Shown: positions 32,642 through 43,911 of the stretch, piece after piece
How positions within the stretch are numbered: position 1 is the stretch's first letter
Layout: each line of letters starts with the position of its first letter
Assembly (NCBI GenBank): GCA_963281155.1
Contig: CAUJLY010000006.1
Location: 3,658,001 to 3,722,000, forward strand
Direction of reading: 5' to 3'
DNA: 64,000 nucleotides
Origin: Rhabditophanes sp. KR3021
Taxonomy: Eukaryota; Nematoda; Chromadorea; Rhabditida; Alloionematidae
Position numbers and translations under genes: made by a program
The notes under the pieces: generated by a model
Seen by the model: only the letters and a program-made list of their open reading frames with translations
The model's database searches: none
Told to the model about the DNA's origin: nothing

Positions 32642-35600
32642 TCTTTCGGAAAGCGAGGGTGTTTTCTTTTAATAACTAAACTTGAACAGAGGTAGGCGGC
32701 GTAGTATTTAAACTAAAAACAAGCTATCCCGATTTCTAAATTATAAGGAATTTAAAGTAAAAACAAATATAAATAAATGAATATGAGAAAGAAATGAAAA
32801 AGCGAAAAGCAACTAGTTACATTAATATAACTAATGCGTTAGTCAGTCGTATCAAAGAGTGGAAATTGCATAACTAAACAGTCATATGCCATACAACTCA
32901 CCGTTACATCCTTTTTTGTGAGAAAGGACAATGGAATGCAATGTGGGAAGTAAGAACGGAACTGCTGTTAGGTAAGTTTAACTTCCAATTAATGGAAATT
33001 AACGACAACTGGTGTATCTTTTTGTATTATGTGTTTGATTTCCATTAGAGTGGAAGGTTATGAGTCAAGTTTTATAATAGTGATATTTTAAATAGCAGTT
33101 GTTATATATGAGAGTCTTCTAGCCCTTCAAACGGTGACTATGTATATCTGTAATTGTCCTCAGGTACTGTTATTCTTCTAAATGACGTCATAAGATAAAA
33201 AGGTGTCACTTGACTATTTCTTTACTGCTAAATCTGAAGTTCCGTATCTTGTAAATTTGTCGGAAACAATATTTTCATGAATTATTGTAGACCATCCTAC
33301 AGCCTACACAAAGATTTATTAAAGATCTTTTTGATGTTCTAGGTAATATGATAGCCTGTCTTTTAAAATAAATGAGTAACATTTTGGAAAAAATAATTGC
33401 TCTTCAGAACAGAGGGTTTAAGGTCAAAAAACTTGACTTTCTCCAGACTTGCTCTGGGAATGTGCATTAAATTGAATTGTTTAAAAAACTGTTGACCTAT
33501 TTGTAGAGCTGGAAAAAGTAAGTCCAATATCATATATAAAACTCAACTGGTCTGCTCGGAGGTACAACTAATAGTGTGGGGCCAAAAGGGTAAAAAATAT
33601 TAATTTTTATGAACTGAGTTTTAAATGATTATGATAATACGCATATAAAGCGTTTATAATGTTATTACAGCCTATGGATATGTTTCAGGAAACCCATTAT
33701 CCCTTGATTATTAGACAATCACTTTTTAACAAACGTTTTAGTAATGGGTAAAAACCTAAAATTGACATACGTTTAGATATGTAATGTAATAAAGGCCCGA
33801 TCAGCGAGGCCATAACAAAAATACAAAGTAATTTAGGATTGGGTCATTTATGTATGCATTTGGACCTGGTATTATAAATTTGATAATTTTTTAGACTCAA
33901 AAAAACTCCCATTTAACAGAAGAATTAAATAGTGCTTTTGTTGCCATCTAACTAAATATATGAATATAAAAATGAAATGTGTGTAAGTGTGTCTCTTTTT
34001 GACAACATGAATATCAAGGGTGGCGGAAATGTGTATAAGCTGAAGACAATATTTTAGTTTAAGTTGGCCGGGCATAAAGAAATATTTTTAGAAAATAGTC
34101 AGGCCGTGTGCTTTGCACATACAATTTATTTATACTGGCACAGAACATCTTTTAATTCGAAAAAAGTAAGGCGGGGTGGGATGATAGAATATATGTGCAT
34201 CACAAAAAGAAGGATGCTTCTGGCTCTATTAATGTCAATTCTTCTAAATTTTAATGTAATTTAAACAAAAAAGGCTGAGCTATTGTGAATGATAGAAATG
34301 GTAAAAAACAAATAGTTTTTTAAAATACCGTTTTTAATCAAGTCATAAACAATGCAAGCAAATTAATAAAGATTGTCTCCAAAGAACAGTGTCATTTAGT
34401 CTATTAAATCCTCGCCTATTCATTCATATTGCAATTATTTCAATATATACTAAAAATGGCATCATATCCTCTGTAAATTTAAGTCCCTTTTTGACTAGAA
34501 CTGGCAAACATGACTAGAAAAACAAATGATGTCAAAGCTATATGATATATTTCAAGCGAAAAAATGCAATTGACAATAAAAAGTTTGATAAATGTGGCAG
34601 AACATTTTTTCTTTGCCTTTGAAATAAAATTATTTAAGTATGTATTTGAGACAGAAATTTCAACTAAAATTAATCGAAACAATCAGATTTATTCAGACAT
34701 ATTAATACTGACATGATATGATAGTATGTGTTGTTCCTAAATTGGTCTTTGCTAGAGGTTATGGGAAGTTGAAAATATTTAATAGAATCTAGTATGAACA
34801 AATGACTTATCATTCTTTGTCGTAATGCATGATATTGTTTTAAAGTAATTAAATTATGAAGAGTTTTGGTAGTATATTGTTTGTATCAACTTTGTTCTAA
34901 TAACAAGTAAAGGTAAAAAATAATTTATGAGTAATGAATGGTCAACAAATTATTGATATTAGCGTAAACAAAACTTTTAAAAGTCATAACAATATTTTTT
35001 TACTCCCACTTTAATTTTAATGATGTGTAATTAGTGTGAAAAAATTATTAGTATCAAAAAACGAAAAAATGTGATTTAAATTTATGACTAACAATGGTAG
35101 TACATTTTTTGCAAATACTGTTAATCAAGTTAACTGACTTACATTAAAAAGCAATTAATCATTAAATAAATCAAAAGTATGATATATTCCTATAACGTAT
35201 GATCACAATTATTTCATCCACAAATTTGCACATTGAAGGTTAAGTGGAAATATGAAGTATGAAAGCATCAAGTGATAAATAAGCTTTTGACCAAGTCTCT
35301 TATCTGATTTAAGTCAAAATTACATGGTGCTGTAACTTATCTGAAACATAAATTCATCACATTCCTGCTAAATAATAGTTGCACCGAATGAAGACAGATG
35401 CAATATGTATTTATTTATACGTCATCTTAGCTACAAATTTTTAATGATTTTATATATTTTTGTAATGGCAAAATATCAACTAAAAAGTGAATCTTCAAGT
35501 CAACTTTTGCTTATTGATGGTAAACGTAAAAAAGGTGCATTTGTTTCTGTAGCTGTTCCTCACATTTAGAGAAAAGATAATAACCTTAAAAAAATTAATA

Positions 35601-36184
35601 AGCAAAATTTGGCTCAAAAGCTTTTTTGTTAATATGTTTTAAAGACAAAATAGAGATTATTACATACTCTATCTCATGAAATATTGTCTGCCATACAAAA
35701 AGCAAATCATGTTTATGAAAAGATATTGTGAAAATATTACTGCAAAACATTTTAACAATATTCACTGATATTACTAAATAAAATAATGAAACAAATCAAA
35801 CCTTTGAACACAATTTTGCTTAGTGTTTTGGGATAAATTTACAGATGTTTTGCCAAATTAAGTGTCACACTGCTTAAGTGGCTGAATAGAAATACTTAAC
35901 AGAAGCAAGAAACGTTGTTGTATTTACCAGTAGATAACAACTGTATCCGGCTGTTTTTGGTATGAAGCAATAAATTAATTAATGTTTCACGATGGAAAAG
36001 AAATCGGTCTGGCAAAAATAATCAAAAACAACAGCATCAACAAGATAATAATGACAATATTTATAGTAAATAAAGGATACAAAAATGGATAGACTCCTGA
36101 TATGAATAACTGACTGATGAGTATAATATTAAGTAAGTTGTGACAAATTATGAGTCCCGGCAATTAACGTTATGCTGTCGTCAG
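32642..36184. other. 3.5-kb gene-poor AT-rich region
   Basis: I see no gene, tRNA-like structure or long repeat. Short frames (33872-34075, 34064-34264, 34479-34682) lack start or splice context and any family signature. The part next to 32642 is the SLC13 upstream region. Confidence 0.5.
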
Positions 36185-36682
36185 CTAATGAATACAGTCA
36201 TGGCTTTCGCCAGGCATCCTTGCTTCCAAATTCCAAGTACCGATATTCAATGTACGTGTTGTTTGTGATCCGGATGCTATATAGTGATCTGGCAATTCAA
36301 ACTTCCATCTTCTTTGACATGGCTAAAATATTGGTTTAAATTAAATTTAAATGCTGCAACTAACCACAAAGCCATCATTACAGTCATGAAAGATAAGAAT
36401 ATGGGGATCGATGGTACTTAATTCCTGCGTGCTTCCAGATAAGTCAAAGTATCCCAAATTATCTGTATATCCTTGAGCTAAATCATCATCTTGGTCAGGT
36501 CCAAAGTCTTGGTCAACTAATTTAATTCTAACTTGAATAGCAGGTTCGCTTCCGCACAACAATCTTCCTTTAACTTTGATACTTTGAAGTCCCTGTGACG
36601 GTACATTATTTCCATTTACGACAAACAGTAGTGAAATCAATGTGATCACATTTGTTGTGATTATTCTATAGTACATTATCAC
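36185..36682 (-). CDS. Transthyretin-like (TTL/TTR) secreted protein 1
   Basis: Exons 36682-36365 and 36322-36185 encode 151 aa. A signal peptide (ITTNVITLISLLFVVNG) is followed by the nematode TTL pattern: VKGRLLCGSEPAIQVRIKLVD, GYTDNLGYFDLSGSTQE, the segment DPHILIFHDCNDGFVPCQRR and WKFELPDHYIASG. The two Cys of the second half and the WxFELP strand are typical. TTL proteins are nematode-specific, secreted, transthyretin-fold proteins; some act as bridging molecules or are released by parasites, but no function follows from sequence for this copy. Two starts are possible (MIMYY); either leaves the signal peptide intact. It is the downstream member of a tandem pair with the next gene, sharing intron position and phase. 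Confidence 0.93.
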
Positions 36683-36813
36683 CTTCCTTTTCTAATAGTA
36701 AAAAATAATTGTTAACAGATAATTAATAATGGAATATATAAAGTGGTAAATAAACCAATTATAAATAAAAATAATTCAAGGCATGGTGTTTATTAAATAA
36801 TTAGCAAAAAACG

Positions 36814-37304
36814 CTAATGCTTGCATTCTTTGTCTTCGTGCTCTAATTGTATTTCCAAGTTTAAAATACCAAGATCCATGTACTTTTCAGGAGTTCGGCC
36901 ACTTGATATATATTTTTCTGGTATGCGAATGATCCATTCACGTTGACATGGCTAAAATCTTTAATAAAATCAATTTACAAATGCACTCTTACTCTTCCAA
37001 AATCCAAACAGTCATGATATATTTGAATCTCGGGATCTATGTTAGATAATTCCGAGGAATGACCACTTAAAGTAAAAGATCCGCCCAGATCCGTATAAGC
37101 TGAATCTAGTAAATCATCCTGATTTGGCCCACCATCCTTGTCACTTAATTTAACGTGAACATTATTTGCTGGTGAATCTCCACACATGAGAATTCCTTTT
37201 ATACCAACACTTTGTGTTCGAAATGCCCAAGCATTGCTGGTAATATAGATGAGTACAATGATAGCGCTTTTAAAAATATTGACACGTTTAAGACTGAGAA
37301 ACAT
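36814..37304 (-). CDS. Transthyretin-like (TTL/TTR) secreted protein 2
   Basis: Exons 37304-36993 and 36951-36814 encode 149 aa. An N-terminal signal peptide (IFKSAIIVLIYITSNAWA) precedes the TTL domain: SVGIKGILMCGDSPANNVHV, DSAYTDLGGSFTLSGHSSE, IDPEIQIYHDCLDFGRPCQR and EWIIRIPEKYISSG. The intron falls at the same place and phase (just before PCQR) as in the neighbour 130 bases downstream, so the two arose by tandem duplication. They have since diverged to moderate similarity, suggesting the duplication is not recent. Confidence 0.93.
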
Positions 37305-38317
37305 CCTTGTAGTACTTAATTCGTTTTAATGACAATCAAGGAGAAACTAAAAATATACGACTCCTTAGCTTTGGTCTTATCGAATATGAATTCTTGGATA
37401 GATGAAGTTTGTTATTGAATAAAAAGAAATGGACGATAAGATTGATAAGGAGAAGCAGTGTGTATGTTTGTTTTAGTTCAGCAACGTAAATATTGAAATA
37501 CAATTTTGATAATAAATGCTATTATTTAATATGGGCATAAAGAGAGTTACGGACCTTGGCATATTAAAGTCCACCAAATCGTATGATATGAATGTGTTTC
37601 AAAGAACCTCGTGATCTCTGTGATAACATCCAGATACCTTCCAACCATTTGTAAATGTTATTTGGATGTAAAAACAATAACGCTTTTACGATGATCAAAA
37701 TAATGAAAGTGTACTCTTCCACTTTGATGATGCTAAAATCATATCTGATGTTGTTAACTAGCCACATTAAATCAAATCAAATACATTAAGCACAAAATTG
37801 AAAAATGCAGTTCCCTAATATTTTACGAGATCTTTCATATTTTTATCTTGGTATGCATAGGCTTGATTATCTAGTACTTTGATTTGTTGTTTTTTGATGT
37901 AAATATAATTTGACATTGTTAAAAAATAATTTGATTAAACTATTAACTTTAATTGTTTTATTTGATTACAACTAGGTCTAGTAAGTCCATACTTTGAAGT
38001 ATCAAATAAAGCTCAATTTCAAGTTTAATAAAACTTTTAAAGCGAACTAACTTGAATAAGTGAAGAACAATGCCGAAATGATATATCTCACGTATTTCCA
38101 CTTCTTCGTGACCTTTGCGATCACGAAATGCCATAAATGAAACATCAGAGTCAGATTTTGTCATAAAAAGTGTTGATGCGTATTTTTGTGCTCAAGTCAA
38201 AAGAAAATCAGATTTGGCAAACCTTGTAGTTGGATGTGTTGCGAATTTGATGTAATCAGCAAGGACTTTTGAGATATATAAAAAGAATGTTTTCCAAATC
38301 TCATTATAACAAACAAG
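37305..38317. other. Divergent region, TTL pair versus astacin gene
   Basis: Two short minus-strand frames (37564-37767 and 37958-38164) are present. The second starts MTKSDSDVSFMAFRDRKGHE and looks somewhat protein-like, but joining the two through visible splice sites gives an early stop, so no gene is called. A TATA-like ATATATAAAAAG at about 38273-38284 lies 35-45 bases before the astacin ATG. Confidence 0.4.
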
Positions 38318-40383
38318 ATGAACAATAAGTTCGTTCTTTATATTTTTGCGGCTTTATTTCTAGATGTTGCTCAATCTGTAAGTTGATATTAATTACTTTT
38401 TTGATTTAAACAAATATTTAGAGATTTACGAAAGATAATTTGCTCCATGGTCGATCCACTTATAATGAGCACAGTTTAAACAGGCACATTCTTAGAATGC
38501 AAGAACTTAATAGTCTCCAAGGACAGTTAATGGGTCAGTTCAAAGAAGATGACAACCCGGAAGACTCTGGAAAGGGCGAAGACTCTACTATTTTATTTGA
38601 TGAGTCCAAGCCTGAACAAAATCCTCTACTTTTTGAAGGAGATATCGTATTGACAGATCAACAAATGGACGCAGTTATTGATGCAGTCAAGTCGCAAATT
38701 GAAGAACTTGGAGCCAAAAATACCGAGGTTCAACAAGATTCATTGAAACGTGTAAAAAGAACTATGACGTCGAACCTAAACCAACGTTGGACTGTCTTTC
38801 CAATTCCTTACTATATTAATACCAATACAGGAGTGAACTCCGCAGCTGTTTTGGCAGGTCTCCAATCATGGCAAGATAACACATGTTTGACCTTCCAAAG
38901 AATGAATTATTTGCCATCTCGACAAAATGCAATTGAATTCATATTGGGCAGTGGATGCTATTCAAATATCGGAAAATTCCAATCGAGTACTCCTCAGCAA
39001 GTTTCAATTGGAATTGGCTGTACGTCTATGGGGACAGTAACTCATGAAATCGGACACGCATTGGGATTGAACCATGAGCAAAGTAGATATGATCGTGATA
39101 CCTATGTCAAAACTTACCCTAACAACATAATGTACAATTATTTAAGTCAATTTTCAAAACTAACTGTTTTCACAGAAGTAAATTATGGCGTTAAATATGA
39201 CATGGGATCAACAATGCATTATGACCCTCAAGCATTTACATCAAATGGCGGAACAACTCTTGCAACTAATGACAAAAATTACCAAAAAACAATCGGTCAA
39301 CGTAATGGTCTTTCATTCTATGATATTAAAAAAGTTAATTTTGCTTATTGTAATTCAACATGTTCCAACACACTTGACTGCCAAAACACCGGATATGTAA
39401 GTCCTAAAAATTGCAATGTTTGTGCATGTCCAAATGCCTTTGAAGGAACACTTTGTGAGTCAGTAAAAACAACTTCAACCCCTTGTGGAAACAATGATCT
39501 TACCACTTCAAATACTCTTCAAACCATTTCTCAATCTGGATCTGGAACTTGCTACTATTTAATTCAAGCTCCAAGCGACAATTACAAAGTGATTGCAACT
39601 ATTACAAGATCTTCGTTTACTAATGCACTTACGTGCGCAAAAAATTATCTCGAAATTAACTATGAAACTGATATTGGGGACACTGGAGCACGTTTTTGTG
39701 GTTCTACATCTAATGTACAGGTTAAAAGTGCTGGAAGGAGGCTTTTAGTTACTTATATAGGTGATCAGTTTACATCATTCACATTGACTTACAGACACGA
39801 TCCTCCAGATGTTATTACTACAACTAGTACCACTACAACCACAACAACCCCTCGTCCAACAACTGCTACTACCACTACAACAACTTCTCGTCCAACAATT
39901 GAACCCACTACTGAAGCCACAACAACAACTGAAGCCACAACAACTGAAGCCACAACAACCACTGAGGCAACTACTACAACTAAATCCACAACTACGACAA
40001 AAGCTACGACCACTACCGAAGAACCAACCATTGCAACTCCAGAAACAACTACGCTACCACTCACAACAGAATCTCCCACCGGAACCTGGCAAGAATGGAC
40101 TCCATGTTCAGGTCAATGTGGAGGCTGTGGAACTTCATTCAGAATTCTCAATGCAGGTGAAAAGGTCGAAAGAAAGTTTTGTAATATCAGCCCATGCATC
40201 GGTAATTGGTGTTGTGATCCATACAAATTCGTGGCTCCATTTTATTGTGTTCCGAAAGAAGGAAGATCATTAGACCCAAATTCGGGTATTATTGTTACTG
40301 ATTTTTCTAATGATGAAGATACTCCTACTATGTATGAACGCGATATCAAGTGGCCATTGTCTTTTACTTTGGAACGCGATTAG
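38318..40383 (+). CDS. Astacin zinc metalloprotease with EGF, CUB and TSP1 domains
   Basis: Exon 1 (38318-38377) encodes the signal peptide (MNNKFVLYIFAALFLDVAQS); exon 2 (38422-40383) encodes the rest, 673 aa in all. A propeptide ends at a furin site RVKR (residues 130-133). The catalytic domain has the zinc signature HEIGHALGLNHEQSRYDRD (His228, His232, His238) and the Met-turn MHYD. Then follow an EGF-like module (CSNTLDCQN to GTLCE), a CUB domain (about residues 375-478), a Thr-rich mucin-like linker (about 486-572), a TSP1 module (WQEWTPCSGQCGGCG) and a short Cys-containing tail. This is the nematode astacin subgroup V layout (NAS-33 to NAS-38, including DPY-31 and NAS-36/37), whose members process collagens or enable moulting. 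Which member it matches is undecided. An AATAAA lies near 40431. Confidence 0.95.
39818..40076 (+). repeat. Thr-codon-rich low-complexity repeat inside the astacin gene
   Basis: Imperfect repeats of ACA/ACT/ACC codons with interspersed GAAGCC, AAA and CCA encode runs such as TTTTEATTTEATTTTEA. This is a likely O-glycosylated hinge between CUB and TSP1. The antisense strand forms a spurious Val-rich open frame. Confidence 0.9.
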
Positions 40384-41013
40384 TTATTTCTAATCTTATT
40401 CAATTAATGAAGTCTTGTCTAAAAATTGTAATAAAATACAATTACCTTTAGTATTCCATGTTAATAAAATTGTTTTCAAATGTATTTACAAGTATTCTCG
40501 TCTTAATATTCCATTACTGCTCTTAAAATGTTATTACTATTCTTAATGAACACATTTTTCAATTAAAACGAAGGCTGTGGCTCTAAAATATTTAAAAAAT
40601 ATTATTTTTTCATATTTATACGATATCGCGTGAAATACTAAAAATCTTTAAATCAACAGCTTCTGTTTAATCTCGTTGCCAAATTCAAATATAATCACAT
40701 TCCAATAATCGTTGTAAGAGTGGCACACTATTTCGATGGCTTTATCTGATACACTGCTAGTTGATTATAACGAGCCAAATCAACGGCATGATGTACAAAT
40801 ATGAAATAAATCATCGAAGATGCTACATCAAATATAAATATCAATGGAATTTAATAATCAGAATACATATTTCAAAATATGGAATGTCATGCAGTTACAG
40901 ATGAGCCAAGAAAATAATAACATGTAAGTCAAATTTGATGTATAAAACATTTATTCATACAAATAAATAAAATTACTCTATTAATAGTAATGGAACGTAT
41001 TAAGTTAACAACT
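40384..41013. other. Convergent 3' flanks of astacin and CISD genes
   Basis: AT-rich 3' UTR sequence. No gene or RNA seen. Confidence 0.5.
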
Positions 41014-41341
41014 CTATTTTTGAATTCTTTTAATAACAACTGGTCCAGTATTATCATTACATTCACGGTTGTGAGGGCCATGTGCTCCATCACAAATTGG
41101 GAACTAAGCATCAAATTAAATAGATGAATTGTCATAACAAAATTACCTTTTTACTCTTCCAGCATCTACACAAAACTAATTTCTCTCCAATATCTTCGAT
41201 GTCAAAAGTATCCACAACTTTGCGGCAATCTTTACGAATATCTGGATTAATAGGGCTGTAATTAGCTTGTCTTCTTAGGAAAAAAATATACCCCCCAGCT
41301 GCAGCAAGAAGAATAGACAAAGTAACTTCTAAATGTGTCAT
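41014..41341 (-). CDS. cisd-1: CDGSH iron-sulfur domain protein (CISD/mitoNEET type)
   Basis: Exons 41341-41147 and 41103-41014 encode 94 aa. A single N-terminal membrane anchor (VTLSILLAAAGGYIFFL) precedes the CDGSH domain. The [2Fe-2S] ligands are Cys58, Cys60, Cys69 and His73 in CRCWKSKKFPICDGAH, with exactly the 2-9-4 spacing of mitoNEET; the closing GPHNRECNDNTGPVVIK is also typical. Members anchor in the outer mitochondrial or ER membrane facing the cytosol and take part in iron-sulfur and redox handling. The protein is slightly shorter than the 108-aa human CISD1, mainly at the termini. Whether it is CISD1-like or CISD2-like is not settled. Confidence 0.95.
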
Positions 41342-42333
41342 TGTACGCTAAAAAGTAAAGAACAATTAAGAGTTTTGACTAAAAGTGGTGCAATTTATAC
41401 AATATAAGTGATGCAGATCTTTAGTATTAAATGACTCTCTTTTAGATACCGTTGGTATAAAGATCACAATTTACATGGGTTGCAAGATATAGACATTTCA
41501 TGGTCAAAATATGACAAATTATTAAACAAATCGTGTGTCTCTGAGATAACACTATATAAACAAGTTGAATGGTCTTTGATTGAGCATTAAAAAACTACCT
41601 ACTGTCTATAGTTTTGACTTAATAAATTGCAATTTTCGGAGTCAGTGCATTTATGATGTTCGAATGATGGTATATTGCTTATTATGCAGCTAAAGTTTTA
41701 AAAGATATCAAAATATTATTGCAACAAGTTCAATTATTTTAAGGTAATTTGTTATGGTCATTGTAATTATCTACATTGTCATTCATAGATTTAAAACATG
41801 CTATTTTAACCAACATTCTAAACATTAATAAAAGTCTAATCTTTCAAATTGGAAAGTATAACTTTTATATTTCAGAGGAAATTTTGATTGTTGTTATTGC
41901 CATTTTAATCTTCAAATACAATCATTTTGTTTTGGCTTCCTTTAAAAGAAGTTAATGTCATTTTTAAAACTTCTCTGAACTTAAATTACACACAATAATT
42001 AATCTAATAGACTATTCTGCTAATTTTTGTTATTGAAACTTATACATCTAAATATTTTTTTGAATGTGAAATTTTGATTAAATAAACGAAACTTCTTTTC
42101 TCAATTATTATTGTCATTTATAATTTAAATGTAGATACTTATATCAACTATTTTATTGAAAGAAAGCAAAAAATGATATATTAAATGGATGTATTTATAA
42201 CAATTAATGTCCACTACTTTTGCTTGACAAATTACATACGCGCGGATTTAAATGACTTGGAATTTTCTTTTTTAACAGAGCCGAGGGATTTGTCTATACT
42301 ATTTTTAAAGATTTTCCGTACTTAAATCGGCAT
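41342..42333. other. AT-rich spacer upstream of the CISD gene
   Basis: No supportable gene. It includes the presumed CISD promoter. Confidence 0.5.
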
Positions 42334-43034
42334 TCAGTACTTTTTTTTGATATTTTCTGAACTTAGACTTGATAATTCGACGAGTTGAGCTTTTGGTGTT
42401 AGCCCATCCTTTTTGATTAAAATCATTTCTTTTTCAATAGCTTTATTATAAAACATAAAAAAATATGGGTTGCAACAGTAATGCTTCTTTATAAAATCTT
42501 TTAAATTACATCCAGAAGTCTGTTTAAATTGATAAGTGCTGACTTCATGGACTTCCATTAAATTTACGGCAATACGTGGAATTGAAATTATCCCCGTTGA
42601 AGCAACTGTAACAGCGCATTGGTAAACCATATTTGCTAAGCCATCAAAAAAGGTTATTATAACTTTGTGCCTCTCTTTTCATGTCTAAACATATAAACAA
42701 ATATTATGAACTATAATAGTTTTAACTTACCGCACAAAATATAAAATAATCCGGATTGATTTGGGTTTACTTTTTTATCAGCTTCGAATGGTAAATCCTT
42801 ATCGGTTTTTGGAAACTCAGTTAATAACTTCTTATGAAACATATGGTTTTCTTCACTAGATTCAATAGAACACATTATATTTTCATCATACGTTTCGAGT
42901 AAATTAGCCGGTAATTCATCATCAGTTTTGGAGAAGTCAGCATATGATTCACTATCAGAGTTATAGTGTTTTTCAGTAGAAATAACAGAAGTATTAAAAA
43001 AGATGTAACAAAAGTTATGATAAATGTAACACAA
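42334..43034 (-). CDS. Unresolved small gene, uncharacterised (partial model)
   Basis: Two minus-strand open segments join in frame across a 95-nt intron (42730-42636): 43034-42731 and 42635-42334. The first half is acidic and carries an approximate internal repeat, DFSKTDDELPANL and EFPKTDKDLPFEA. The second half is hydrophobic and basic with several Cys (SGCNLKDFIKKHYCCNPYFF) and ends Lys-rich. No ATG lies in the first segment and a stop sits directly upstream, so a first exon must be missing; an AG before the segment ESYADF could be its acceptor. No family is recognised. Open frames of about 100 codons in AT-rich DNA with a clean splice pair support a gene only moderately. Confidence 0.4.
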
Positions 43035-43911
43035 TTAATCCATATATACTAATATTAAAAGCCGTAATATTGACAAAATAGATTATCTAAGCCTTGGAGA
43101 AACATATAATATTGTTAAGACACAAATGATAGAAATATAATTTCGTGCTTAAATGAATGCCACATTGGTCATCGCATTAAACCATTCTAAGGATCAGCTA
43201 TGGTGAATTGATGGTTTGTGGATATTATTCAAGATCCAGACACTGCTTCTTTAATTCCTAGAAGCAGTTGACAGTGGGGACGGTGTAACAAGGCAAAAAG
43301 TTTTAAAATAACAAATATTGTGGTTAAGTGAGTACCAGAATAGCAATCCACTTATGTATTTTTAAAAAGCAGATATGGCAATTTGATGATTTATGCATAT
43401 ACTTCAATATACATCCTTGCTCCTTAAATTTCCTGCATCATTTGGAGGTATTGACTTTATAAAACGAATAAATGTATTTATTCAAATTTGAAGGTGAATC
43501 ACGTTTCATTGGATTGACATACTTGTACGGTTTATATAAGTAAAAATATTATTTTTTTAAACAACTTTTTCTTATAATACCATCGTTCTTTACATCAGTT
43601 ATAGATTGTGTAATGTTTTCATTTTAAATAGATGCATACATTTGATACATTATTAAAGCATTTTATTGTTAAATAACTTTACAATTTAAAGAGGATTAAA
43701 AACCATGTTTGGACATACATATTTGTCTATAGTTATAATGAAAAGTTAATTAAAGAAATATACTTTTTATTTAATATTGTAACTATCAATTAACACCTCT
43801 ATTAATGTTAAAATAGATAAGGCGCATTTAAATACATACATATTTTATGTATTTTATCTGCATAGATATTTAATAATGTTTATTTTGCAATTATACGATT
43901 AAATCAAAAGC
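43035..43911. other. Spacer between the unresolved gene and ifb-1 3' end
   Basis: AT-rich apart from an island of more mixed composition at about 43145-43310. The island contains an interrupted frame (MNATLVIALNHSKDQLW, stop, IDGLWILFKIQTLLL) that might be an old coding remnant, but no family is visible. The side nearest 43911 is the ifb-1 3' UTR. Confidence 0.4.

Noticed and set aside
37564..38164. Two small minus-strand frames upstream of the astacin, as a possible two-exon gene
   Set aside because: Joining them at visible GT/AG sites creates an immediate stop, and neither has a recognisable domain.
39789..40079. Val-rich 96-codon minus-strand frame, and a Gln/Leu-rich plus frame at 39809-40273
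   Set aside because: Both are shadows of the ACN-codon repeat that encodes the Thr-rich linker of the astacin.
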